Made by a program: the position numbers and the translations under genes
Notes under the pieces: generated by a model
What the model was told of the DNA's origin: nothing
Databases searched by the model: none
Seen by the model: only the letters and a program-made list of their open reading frames with translations
Part shown: one piece after another, positions 51,023-59,847 of the stretch
Layout: each line of letters opens with the position of its first letter
How positions within the stretch are numbered: position 1 is the stretch's first letter
Assembly (NCBI RefSeq): GCF_018130245.1
Contig: NZ_JAFCKP010000011.1
Location: 62,001-126,000, forward strand
Source of the DNA: Bradyrhizobium sp. SZCCT0231
Lineage (GTDB): Bacteria; Pseudomonadota; Alphaproteobacteria; Rhizobiales; Xanthobacteraceae
Length of the DNA stretch: 64,000 bases
Direction of reading: 5' to 3'

Positions 51023-51820
51023 TCAGTTCTGATAGTAATAGCCGCGCGGCTGATAATATTGCCGGGGCTGCGGCTGATAGTAGTAGCCCTGCTGGCCGTA
51101 GCCCTGGTCGTAAGAGGGCCGCGGCTGCTGCTGCTGATAGACCTGCGCGTCATAAAGCGGGCGGGTGGCCGAGCGCGGCGCGGGGTAGCGCGCGCCGGTG
51201 TCGCTGCCGTCGGCCGGATAGATGTAGTTGTCGTCCTGCGGCATGTAGCGGCGCGCCGGCTGCGCCGGTGGCGTCAGGTTCACGGGATCGCCTGTGGTCG
51301 CGTATTGCTCTTCAGCCGGCTGCGGTGCGCGGGCCACCGCATTGGCATTGCGGCCGCGCGGATTGCGCGCCAGCGCCACCTGCGCCGAGCCGGTCAGCGT
51401 CACCGTGGTGTTGAGCACGCCCTGCTGTTGCACCAGTGCATAGAGCGTCGAGGCGTTCTGGCGCGACAGCCGCACGCAGCCATGCGAGGCCGGCGAGCCG
51501 AGCCGGCCGACCGAGTCCGTGCCGTGGATGGCGTGGCCGACTTTGGTGAAGAAGATCGCGTGCGGCATCGGCGCGTCGTCGAATTCCTTGGAGTAGTGAT
51601 CCTCTTCCATGCGGAAGGCGCGGAATCCGCCGTTCGGCGTCTCGCGCGAGGGAATGCCTGTCGACACCGGCCAGTGATAGCGCGCGACGCCGTCGACGGC
51701 GACGGTCATCTGCTGATTGTCCTTGTCGACGGTGATCTCGACCTTGGCCTGCGCGGTGCCCGCGCTGAAGAGCAGCAATGAGGTGAAAGCAATGAAAAAC
51801 GAACGCATCTGGAAACGCAT
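51023..51820 (-). CDS. L,D-transpeptidase (YkuD) with Tyr/Gln-rich tail
   Basis: A 265-residue exported enzyme with a signal peptide (MRSFFIAFTSLLLFSAGTAQA). The YkuD domain has the active site HGTDSVGRLGSPASHGCVRL, with catalytic Cys and His. It can make 3-3 peptidoglycan cross-links or attach lipoproteins. The C-terminal ~80 residues are low-complexity, rich in Pro, Gln and Tyr (QQQQPRPSYDQGYGQQGYYY), of unknown role. GGAGG lies 11 nt before ATG 51820; 51847 and 51808 are alternatives. Confidence 0.87.
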   Translation of the reverse strand: MRFQMRSFFIAFTSLLLFSAGTAQAKVEITVDKDNQQMTVAVDGVARYHWPVSTGIPSRETPNGGFRAFRMEEDHYSKEFDDAPMPHAIFFTKVGHAIHGTDSVGRLGSPASHGCVRLSRQNASTLYALVQQQGVLNTTVTLTGSAQVALARNPRGRNANAVARAPQPAEEQYATTGDPVNLTPPAQPARRYMPQDDNYIYPADGSDTGARYPAPRSATRPLYDAQVYQQQQPRPSYDQGYGQQGYYYQPQPRQYYQPRGYYYQN

Positions 51821-52213
51821 TTGAATCTTGGCCTCCGGCCTGTTCACACTAGTCGCCGCGGCTCTCCGTCCCCGGCGTGCAATATGCCTGCAATCCGGCT
51901 TTCGTTCCAGCGGGCTGCCAGCCCATCGTTAACGCGATGCCTGATGTAAGCAAGGCCGCTTTGTGCCGCGAAGGCCACGGCAACGCTGACATTTTCGCGA
52001 GCCGAGGCGCGTTCACAACGCCGACAATTCGTCACAAAGGCGCAACCATTCTGCCGCGCGGCGCGGTCGGCGGCGTCGTGGGCGTCGGCGTCGGTCGGGC
52101 CGTCGGTGCAGTCGAGGGCGTGTTCGGCATTCCCAGCCGCCACTACCGTCACCGCTGCCGCGGGCATTACGACGGCTATCACCGCTTCCATTGCTATCGG
52201 TGAGGCCGCCGCC
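51821..52213. other. Gap between L,D-transpeptidase and a repeat
   Basis: About 390 nt. It includes the promoter side of the L,D-transpeptidase gene and the doubtful ORF at 51877-52203. No other feature is apparent. Confidence 0.4.
51877..52203 (+). CDS. Doubtful ORF with Gly-rich and His/Tyr-rich tail
   Basis: The last ~50 codons (RGAVGGVVGVGVGRAVGAVEG, then RHYRHRCRGHYDGYHRFHCY) resemble the C-terminal half of small secreted Gly-rich proteins common in rhizobia. The N-terminal ~55 residues have no signal peptide, no good ribosome-binding site and unconvincing composition. It may be a decayed or 5'-truncated gene, or an unrecognised start or frameshift. I do not assign a function. Confidence 0.3.
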   Translation: MQYACNPAFVPAGCQPIVNAMPDVSKAALCREGHGNADIFASRGAFTTPTIRHKGATILPRGAVGGVVGVGVGRAVGAVEGVFGIPSRHYRHRCRGHYDGYHRFHCYR

Positions 52214-52337
52214 GTCATTCCGGGGCGCGCGCAGCGCGAGCCCGGAATCCATCGGGCAACAGAGTTGGTGGATGAATGGATTCTCAGATGCGCAATTGCG
52301 CATCATAGCTCGCGACGTCGTCGCGCCCCGGAATGAC
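52214..52337. repeat. Palindromic repeat (GTCATTCCGGG family) with nested palindrome
   Basis: Bounded by GTCATTCCGGGGCGC and GCGCCCCGGAATGAC. It has TGCGCAATTGCGCA at 52289-52302 and the core AGCCCGGAATCCAT. It lies at the 3' side of the ABC permease gene. Confidence 0.8.
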
Positions 52338-52340
52338 AGC

Positions 52341-53098
52341 TCAATTCTTCAGCCGGTATCCGGTCCGGAAAATCCACCAGATCACGACCAGGCAGATCAC
52401 CAGGAACGCCAGCGTCATGCCGATGCTGACGGATACGCTGACGTCGGCGATCTCGTAGAAGCTCCAGCGGAAGCCCGAGATCAGATAGACGACCGGGTTG
52501 AGCAGCGCGACCGTGCGCCAGCCCGCCGGCAGCATGTCGATGGAGTAGAAGCTGCCGCCGAGGAAGGTCAGCGGCGTCACCACCAGCATCGGGATCATCT
52601 GCAGCTTCTCGAAGCCGTCGGCCCAGATGCCGATGATGAAGCCGAACAGGCTGAACGTCACTGCCGTCAGCACCAGGAAGGCCAGCATCCAGACCGGATG
52701 CTGGATATGCAATGGAACGAAGAGCCCGGCGGTCGCCAGGATGATGAGGCCCAAAATGATCGACTTGGTTGCGGCTGCGCCGACATAGCCGAGCACGATC
52801 TCGAAATAGGAAATCGGCGCCGACAGGATTTCGTAGATCGTGCCGGTGAATTTCGGGAAGTAGATGCCGAACGAGGCATTGGCGATGCTCTGCGTCAGCA
52901 CCGAGAGCATGATCAGGCCCGGCACGATGAAGGTGCCGTAGCTGACGCCCTCGACCTGGCTGATGCGCGAGCCGATCGCGGCGCCGAACACCACGAAATA
53001 GAGCGAAGTGGAGACCACCGGCGAGACGATGCTTTGCAGCAGCGTGCGCCAGGTGCGCGCCATTTCGAACAGATAGATGGCGCGGATGGCGCGGTGAT

Positions 53099-53102
<4 letters not shown>
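52341..53102 (-). CDS. ABC-2 type transporter permease
   Basis: A 253-residue membrane protein with six helices of the ABC-2 family ([22 protein letters not shown] and [25 protein letters not shown] are characteristic of YadH/NodJ-like permeases). It pairs with the ATPase encoded just upstream; the ATG overlaps the ATPase stop by 4 nt. Together they form an exporter of a lipid, polysaccharide or drug; the substrate is unknown. Confidence 0.9.
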
Positions 53103-54022
<920 letters not shown>

Positions 54023-54313
54023 GATGGCCGAAAGGCTTGGGGTAAAGGCTGGGGAGGGGAGGGGCTGGACCCATCCGGGAAGGGCGGGTCAGCGGAGCCC
54101 TGAGATAGGAACGCTGTTGTCGACCCGCAATTCCCCGGAGAAAAATGGTCTCAAAACAGGCGCTTCAGTGGCATGTTCCGGGCAAGTGTTGCGCGATGGT
54201 CACGGCTTGCGGCTAAGATTGTCGCTCACGCGGCTCTTTGTTGCGTCTGCGAGCGGGCCGTGGCTACGATTCCGGCCAATCGCGAAGCGTATTGTCTCCA
54301 GGGATAAAGATCG

Positions 54314-55033
54314 ATGAGACCGAACGGCCGTCACACCGCCGGCGCCAGCCAGTTGTCCGCCCTTCGTGCATGCGCGATGGGCCTGCTCCTGCTGTCAGCT
54401 GTTGCCATCAGCCCGACCGCCGCCAAGGCCGCGCCGAGCCAGGCCGCCGCGGCGACCACGCATGTCTACCTGCTCCGCGGCGTGCTCAACATCTTCTCGC
54501 TCGGGCTCGACACGATCGGCGCCCGGCTCCAGGCGCAGGGCATCCCGGTGACGGTCGCCAACTTCGTCTCCTGGTCCTCACTCGCCGATGAAGCGGCGAC
54601 CGCCTACAGGGCCGGCCGCATCAAGACCATCGTCCTGGTCGGCCATTCCTCCGGTGCGACCGCGCTGCCGGACATGATCGCCAAGCTCAATCAGCTCGGC
54701 GTGCCCGTGAAGCTCGCGATCGGCCTCGACTCCGTCTTCAAGACCAAGCTCTCGACCGGCGCCGAACGCTACATCAACATCTATATCGGCGACGGCCCCG
54801 GCGAGCCGGTGCGGGCGGCAGCGGGTTTCCGCGGCAAGCTCGACAATGTCGACGTGCGCGGCACCGGCGTCGGTCACATCTCGATCGACAAGAACGAGGC
54901 GATCCAGCGCCGCGTCATCGCCGAGATCGACGCCGCGATCATGCGCTCGCGCGCCCCGGCCGCTCCCGTCGCCGAGCCCGGCGCACCGCGGCCCGCGCGC
55001 GCGGCGGCCGCCGCTACGCCGGCGAGGAACTGA
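54314..55033 (+). CDS. Secreted alpha/beta-hydrolase-like protein with GHSSG motif
   Basis: A 239-residue exported protein with a signal peptide (ACAMGLLLLSAVAISPTAAKA). The domain shows VYLLRGVLNIFSLGLDTIG, the nucleophile elbow VLVGHSSGATALPD, a probable acid in AIGLDSVF, and a probable catalytic His in VGHISIDKNEAIQRRV. It is a paralogue of the gene at 59848-60798 and resembles lipase/PGAP1-like hydrolases, without assigned substrate. It lacks the LysM domain of the paralogue and ends in an Ala/Pro-rich tail. Confidence 0.7.
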   Translation: MRPNGRHTAGASQLSALRACAMGLLLLSAVAISPTAAKAAPSQAAAATTHVYLLRGVLNIFSLGLDTIGARLQAQGIPVTVANFVSWSSLADEAATAYRAGRIKTIVLVGHSSGATALPDMIAKLNQLGVPVKLAIGLDSVFKTKLSTGAERYINIYIGDGPGEPVRAAAGFRGKLDNVDVRGTGVGHISIDKNEAIQRRVIAEIDAAIMRSRAPAAPVAEPGAPRPARAAAAATPARN

Positions 55034-55067
55034 GCACGTCGCTCATACCCGGATCGCGTGATGCAGC

Positions 55068-56246
55068 CTAAGCGGCCGTCACGCGCACCGGCATGCTCTC
55101 CAGCCCGCGCAGCGAATTGTTGAGCCTGCGCTTCGGCTCTCCCGTGAGCTCGATCGTCTTCACGCGCCTTGCGAGCTCGCCGAAGATCAATTCACCTTCC
55201 AGGCGCGCGATCATCTGACCGACGCATGCATGGATGCCTGCACCGAAGCCGACATGCCCGGTCGCAACCCGCTCCACCTCGAACCGGTCCGGCCTGTCCC
55301 AGCGCGCGGGATCGCGGTTGGCGGAGGCCATGAGCAGCAGCACCTTGCGATGCGCCGGGATCACGCCGCCGCCGATCTCGACATCGCGCGAGGTGGTGCG
55401 AAAGAACGTCTGCACCGGTGAATCGTAGCGCAGGCCTTCCTCGAAGGCGTTGCGCGCCAGCTCCGGCTTGTGGTGCAGCTTGCGGTACTCGTCCGGATGG
55501 GTGGCGAGCGCGAGCAGGGTATTGCCGATGCCGTTGACGGTGGTGTCGATCCCGGCGGTGAGGAACGGCCGCACCAGGTGGGTTGCTTCGTGCTCGGTGA
55601 TCTCGCCCTCGTCGGCCGCCTGGTAGATCATCATGCCGAGGCTGTCGGGCCGTAGCGCATCACGCGCACAGCATTCCATGATCCAGCTCTGCGCCGCGAG
55701 ACCTTCCTTCCGTGAAGCCGCGAGTATCTCGTTCTCCGGGCCGAAGCTGTTGAACACGAACGTGCTCCACGCCAGCAGCTTCTCGCGGCCGTCCGGCCGG
55801 ATGCCGATCGCATCCGGAAACACCTTCATCGGATAGGCCTCCGCAAGATCGGTCACGGCATCGAACGTGCCTCTGTCGATCAGCTCCGCAACCTTCTTCT
55901 CCGCCTCGCGCTGGAACGTCTCGCGCAGCTTCCTCGCGACGCCCGGCGACAGCGTGCGGCCGAGCACCCGGCGGCCCTTGTCATGGTCGGGCGGATCGAT
56001 CTGCAGCGTCAGCGGTTTTGGCAGCGCCGGGTTCATGCCGTGGAGCCCGACGCCTTCGCCGCTGATGAACGTCTTCCAGTCTTTCAGGGCCGGCTCGACC
56101 TCGGCATAGCCGGCCATCGCCCACACACCGTAACGCTCCAATGCGAATGCGGGCCCGAGTGCGCGTAGCGCCGCATAGGCAGGATAGGGATCGATCAGGA
56201 AGTCAGGCGCAAACGGGTCGACCGGGCTGGATGCAATGCCGCTCAT
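55068..56246 (-). CDS. Cytochrome P450
   Basis: A 392-residue soluble class I P450. Conserved features: the I-helix FLTAGIDTTVNGIG, the ExxR motif in EEGLRYDSP, and the heme loop FGAGIHACVGQMIARLEGE with the cysteine ligand at 341. No ferredoxin or reductase gene is adjacent. The substrate is unknown; bacterial P450s of this size often hydroxylate aromatic or terpenoid compounds. It lies 14 nt after a periplasmic binding-protein gene, so it is probably its operon partner. Confidence 0.92.
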   Translation of the reverse strand: MSGIASSPVDPFAPDFLIDPYPAYAALRALGPAFALERYGVWAMAGYAEVEPALKDWKTFISGEGVGLHGMNPALPKPLTLQIDPPDHDKGRRVLGRTLSPGVARKLRETFQREAEKKVAELIDRGTFDAVTDLAEAYPMKVFPDAIGIRPDGREKLLAWSTFVFNSFGPENEILAASRKEGLAAQSWIMECCARDALRPDSLGMMIYQAADEGEITEHEATHLVRPFLTAGIDTTVNGIGNTLLALATHPDEYRKLHHKPELARNAFEEGLRYDSPVQTFFRTTSRDVEIGGGVIPAHRKVLLLMASANRDPARWDRPDRFEVERVATGHVGFGAGIHACVGQMIARLEGELIFGELARRVKTIELTGEPKRRLNNSLRGLESMPVRVTAA

Positions 56247-56260
56247 GGTCCGCTCCGCCT

Positions 56261-57469
56261 CTATTGCTTGCTAAGCGGGCACTGGCCTTCGCTCTCGGCG
56301 CGGAATGCGTCCTCGCCCTTGATGGTGGCGACGACCTTCAGCAAATCCCAGCTGGAGGTCGACTCGTCGGGAGCCTTGACCTGCAAGAGATAGAGCGGAT
56401 GAATCTTGCGCCCATCCTTGCGGATATAGCCCTTGCCGAACAGCGGATCGTCAGTCGGCATCGCCTTCATCGCAGCGACGACGACCTTGCCGTCCTTGGC
56501 ACTACCAGCCTTGTCGACGGCCTTGAGATAGTGAATGACCGAGGCATAGACGCCGGCCTGCATGTCATTCGGATAGGCTTTCGAGGGAATGCGCTCGGCG
56601 AAGCGCTTGGCGAAGGCACGCGTGCCGTCGTTCAGGTCCCAGTAGAACGGGTTCATGATCTGCGCGCCTTGCGCAAACTTCAGGCCGAGCGCGGGCAGGC
56701 CGTTCATGCCCAGGATCAATCCGACCAACTTGCGATCCTTGGTCAGCCCGAACTCGGCGGCCTGTTTCATCGAGGTGATGGTGTCGTCCCCGGCATTGGC
56801 GAAGCCGATGACGTTCGCGCCTGACGCCTGGGCCTGGAGCAGGAACGAGGCGTAATCGGCCGTTCCCAGCGGATGCCGCACGCTGCCGAGCACCTCGCCG
56901 CCCGACGCTTTCACGGCCTCCGCGGCCTGCTTCTCCAGGTCGTGACCGAAGGCGTAGTCGGCGGTGATGAAGAACCACTTCTTGCCGCCCTGCTGCACGA
57001 TCGCTTTGCCGAGGCCGCGCCCGTAAGCATAGGTGTCGTAGGTCCAGTGCACGGTGTTCGGCGTGCACTTCTCGCCGGTCAGCAGCACCGTGCCGGCGCC
57101 GGATCCGACGAAGACCTTGTTCTTGTCGGCGCTCATGCCTGCCACCGCGAGCGCGATCGATGAGTTCGGAATGTCGAAGATCGCGTCGACGCTCTCGTTC
57201 TCGTACCAGCGCCGCGCGATGCCGATCCCGATGTCGGTCTTGTTCTGGTGATCGGCCGCGACGACTTCGACCGGCTTGCCGGCAGCCTTTCCGCCATAGT
57301 CTTCGACCGCCATTTTGGCGGCGACGACCGAGCCGATGCCCTGATAGCTCGCGAACGGACCCGATTGGTCGTTCAGGATGCCGATCTTCACGACGTCCTG
57401 GGCGAATGCCGGCGCGGCCGTCAGCACCGCCGCCAACATGCATAATTTATGCAGGAATTTGCTGTTCAT
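56261..57469 (-). CDS. Periplasmic ligand-binding protein, branched-chain amino acid ABC family (orphan)
   Basis: A 402-residue exported protein with a signal peptide (LCMLAAVLTAAPAFAQ) and the two-lobe type I binding fold (VKIGILNDQSGPFASYQGIG, FITADYAFGHDLEKQAAEAV). Relatives bind branched-chain amino acids, amides, or aromatic acids in Rhizobiales. No permease or ATPase genes accompany it, so it is an orphan. It leads an operon with the P450 and is divergent from a MarR gene whose putative operator lies in the shared promoter region. Confidence 0.88.
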   Translation of the reverse strand: MNSKFLHKLCMLAAVLTAAPAFAQDVVKIGILNDQSGPFASYQGIGSVVAAKMAVEDYGGKAAGKPVEVVAADHQNKTDIGIGIARRWYENESVDAIFDIPNSSIALAVAGMSADKNKVFVGSGAGTVLLTGEKCTPNTVHWTYDTYAYGRGLGKAIVQQGGKKWFFITADYAFGHDLEKQAAEAVKASGGEVLGSVRHPLGTADYASFLLQAQASGANVIGFANAGDDTITSMKQAAEFGLTKDRKLVGLILGMNGLPALGLKFAQGAQIMNPFYWDLNDGTRAFAKRFAERIPSKAYPNDMQAGVYASVIHYLKAVDKAGSAKDGKVVVAAMKAMPTDDPLFGKGYIRKDGRKIHPLYLLQVKAPDESTSSWDLLKVVATIKGEDAFRAESEGQCPLSKQ

Positions 57470-57506
57470 TGTGTCCCCCCCATGCGCGGTCTTGGTGCCG
57501 CTGAAT

Positions 57507-57529
57507 AATAGTTATATTTTATAGCTATT
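57507..57529. promoter_or_regulatory. 23-bp palindrome, probable MarR operator
   Basis: AATAGTTATA (57507-57516) and TATAGCTATT (57520-57529) match in 9 of 10 positions as inverted repeats around TTT. The site lies between the divergent binding-protein and MarR genes, the usual place for MarR-family autoregulation. It lies in an AT-rich island within a GC-rich region. Confidence 0.6.
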
Positions 57530-57578
57530 TTTGAGAGTGTCAATTCGGCCGGCCTGCGACCGCCGCGGAGCGAGGATC

Positions 57579-58058
57579 ATGAGCTCGAGAACCACAAGAC
57601 CCGGCGCAAAGTCCGCATCGCAGCCGGAAAATTCGCTGGACCTGCGCGCATTGCAACGCACGCCCGGCTTCATGCTGCGCCTCGCGCAGCTCAAGTTCTT
57701 CGAAGGCTTCTACGAGGAGTTCGCCGCCTTGGGCCTGACGCCCGCGACTTATGCGATCTTCGTCGTCATTCGCGACAATCCGGGCGTTCCCCCCAGCAGC
57801 CTTGCCAGCCTGCTCCGGCTGCGCCTGCCGAACCTGATCAAGATCCTGAACGAGCTCGAATCGTCCGGCTTCATCAAGCGCAACCGATCGAAGTCCGATC
57901 GCCGCGCCGTCGAGCTGATGCTCACGCCGAAGGGTGCAAAGCTCATTCACGACGGGGCAAGCCTGACGGAGCCGTATAATCGGAAGATGCTGGCCGCGCT
58001 CACCGAGGCCGAGCAGCGCACGCTGCTCGACCTATTGAACCGGATGCTGCCGCTTTAG
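57579..58058 (+). CDS. MarR-family transcriptional regulator
   Basis: A 159-residue winged-helix dimer protein. FYEEFAALGLTPATYAIFVVIRDNPG leads into the recognition helix LASLLRLRLPNLIKILNELES and the wing FIKRNRSKSDRRAVELMLTPKG. MarR proteins usually release DNA on binding aromatic ligands. GAGGATC before ATG 57579 supports that start over 57531. It probably regulates the divergent binding protein / P450 operon through the 23-bp palindrome. Confidence 0.88.
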   Translation: MSSRTTRPGAKSASQPENSLDLRALQRTPGFMLRLAQLKFFEGFYEEFAALGLTPATYAIFVVIRDNPGVPPSSLASLLRLRLPNLIKILNELESSGFIKRNRSKSDRRAVELMLTPKGAKLIHDGASLTEPYNRKMLAALTEAEQRTLLDLLNRMLPL

Positions 58059-58100
58059 GCCGGCACGCAATGTGGCAATCGACGATCGCCACAGCCCACG

Positions 58101-58952
58101 TCACTTCAAGAACGCGCGAATGCTCTGCGCGATCTCCCTCGCATGCGTCTCCAGCGCGAAATGGCCGGTGTCGAAGAACTGCACGACCGCATTGGGATTG
58201 TCGCGCTTGAACGCTTCGGCGCCGGGCGGAATGAAGAACGGATCGTTCTTGCCCCAGACCGCGAGGAATGGCGGCTTGTGGGTGCGAAAGTAGTCCTGGA
58301 ATGACGGATAGAGCGCGACGTTGCTCTTGTAGTCGCCGAACAGGTCGAGCTGCACGTCGTCCGAGCCCGGACGCGCCAGATAGAAATTGTCGAGGTTCTG
58401 TCCGTCCGGCGACACGGTCGTCGGATCAGGAACGCCATGGGTGTACTGCCAGCGCGTCGCCTCCGGTGTGAGGAAGGCGCGTAGCGCCTCGCGATTGGCG
58501 GGCGAGGGATCCCGCCAATAGGCCTTGATCGGGGTCCAGCCGTCGCCGAGTCCGTCCTCATAGGCGTTGCCGTTCTGCGAGATGATCGCGGTGATCCGTT
58601 CGGGGTGACGCAGCGCGAGCCGGAAGCCGGTCGGCGCGCCGTAATCGAAGACGTAGATCGCGAAGCGATCGAAGCCGATCACTTCGGTGAAGCGCTCGAT
58701 CACCTGCGCGACGTTGTCGAAGGTGTAGCGGAAGGTTTCGCGCGCTGGCATGTCGGACTGTCCGAAGCCGGGCAGGTCCGGCGCGACGATGTGGAATTTG
58801 TCGGCGAGCAGCGGGATCAGGTCGCGGAACATGTGGCCGGCGCTGGGGAAGCCGTGCAGCAGCAGCAGCTTCGGCGCTCGCCTGGGGCCGGCCTCGCGAT
58901 AGAACACCTTGAATCCATCGACGTCTGCGGTGCGGTAGTTGGTCGGGGTCAT
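58101..58952 (-). CDS. Alpha/beta hydrolase of haloalkane dehalogenase / epoxide hydrolase type
   Basis: A 283-residue hydrolase. The oxyanion region LLLHGFPSAGHMF, then DLPGFGQSD, a nucleophile elbow reading YVFDYGAPTG with Asp rather than Ser, and a terminal catalytic His in FFDTGHFALETHA. An Asp nucleophile points to dehalogenase or epoxide hydrolase chemistry rather than an esterase. The frame extends to 59030, but GGAG lies before ATG 58952, which gives the family N-terminus. It is divergent from the CGNR gene. Confidence 0.85.
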   Translation of the reverse strand: MTPTNYRTADVDGFKVFYREAGPRRAPKLLLLHGFPSAGHMFRDLIPLLADKFHIVAPDLPGFGQSDMPARETFRYTFDNVAQVIERFTEVIGFDRFAIYVFDYGAPTGFRLALRHPERITAIISQNGNAYEDGLGDGWTPIKAYWRDPSPANREALRAFLTPEATRWQYTHGVPDPTTVSPDGQNLDNFYLARPGSDDVQLDLFGDYKSNVALYPSFQDYFRTHKPPFLAVWGKNDPFFIPPGAEAFKRDNPNAVVQFFDTGHFALETHAREIAQSIRAFLK

Positions 58953-58969
58953 GGCCGTCTCCAGCTGAT

Positions 58970-59042
58970 GTAACCGTTTAAGTGCGAGTAAAGAGGTTAT
59001 GAACACAGATCGTAACTTGTCAATAGGCATTTTACTGGTTAC
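58970..59042. promoter_or_regulatory. Two tandem 31-bp inverted repeats, probable operators
   Basis: GTAACCGTTTAA (58970-58981) pairs with inverted TAAAGAGGTTAT (58989-59000). GTAACTTGTCAA (59012-59023) pairs with inverted TTTACTGGTTAC (59031-59042). Each pair has 12-mers 7 nt apart, and the two units are offset by 42 bp, four helical turns. They lie between the hydrolase and CGNR starts, so dimers bound here could control both. Confidence 0.6.
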
Positions 59043-59081
59043 TTATGGGTAGCCTTTTCCAGGCAGGCTAAGGACCCGTTC

Positions 59082-59696
59082 ATGGACAGACCGCCCGCGA
59101 TGTTCATCGCCGACTCGCTCGGCCTCGATTTCCTCAACTCGGTCGCAACACCGGTCGATACGCCTGTCGACTGGATCGACGATGGCGACGGCCTGATCGA
59201 CTGGCTTTCCCAGGCGAAGCTGGTGCCGACGGAGGAGCTGGATGCGCTGAAGGCGCGCGCGAGGCCGGGTGAGCTCGACAAGGTCGCTGGTCAGGCCCGC
59301 GACTTGCGTGAGTGGTTCAGGAGCTTTGTTCTGGGGCATGCGGGCCGGCCGCTGTCTGCGAAGGCGCTGCACGAGCTAGGCCCGTTGAACAGCACCCTGG
59401 AGCGCGATGAGGCATTCCTGCAAATCGCATCTCGGCACGGTGAGGACGGTCTTGCGCTGCAAAGGATGCGGCGCTGGCGATCACCGGAGTCCCTGTTGCT
59501 GCCCATCGGCGAGGCGCTGGCGAAATTCGTCTGCGAGGAAGACTTTACCAACGTGAAGGCGTGCGAGGGCCATAACTGCACGATGCTGTTCGCCGACCAC
59601 ACCCGCAGGCGCGCAAGGCGATGGTGCTCCATGGCGATCTGCGGCAATCGCGCCAAGCAGGCCGCGCATCGCAGCCGGCTCAAGAACAGGCAGTGA
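59082..59696 (+). CDS. CGNR zinc-finger / ABATE-domain transcriptional regulator
   Basis: A 204-residue regulator. The N-terminal ABATE domain begins FIADSLGLDFLNSVATP. The C-terminal CGNR zinc finger has the four Cys in VKACEGHNCTMLFADHTRR and WCSMAICGNRAKQAAHRSR, the last carrying the name-giving CGNR. ABATE-CGNR proteins are stress-responsive DNA-binding proteins in bacteria, with few studied targets. It is divergent from the hydrolase over two tandem inverted repeats. Confidence 0.88.
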   Translation: MDRPPAMFIADSLGLDFLNSVATPVDTPVDWIDDGDGLIDWLSQAKLVPTEELDALKARARPGELDKVAGQARDLREWFRSFVLGHAGRPLSAKALHELGPLNSTLERDEAFLQIASRHGEDGLALQRMRRWRSPESLLLPIGEALAKFVCEEDFTNVKACEGHNCTMLFADHTRRRARRWCSMAICGNRAKQAAHRSRLKNRQ

Positions 59697-59847
59697 CGGG
59701 CCGAAAGCGGTCCCACCCGGTCACGGAGCCTTGATGAGCGCGGCGGTGCGTCGCGCCCCGGTTCCCGTGCCCCAAAATCCACCCAATCGGTGGTCACTAA
59801 GCCCGTCAGGGGAGGCCATTGCCTCCCGTGGTGGGACTGCTGGACTG

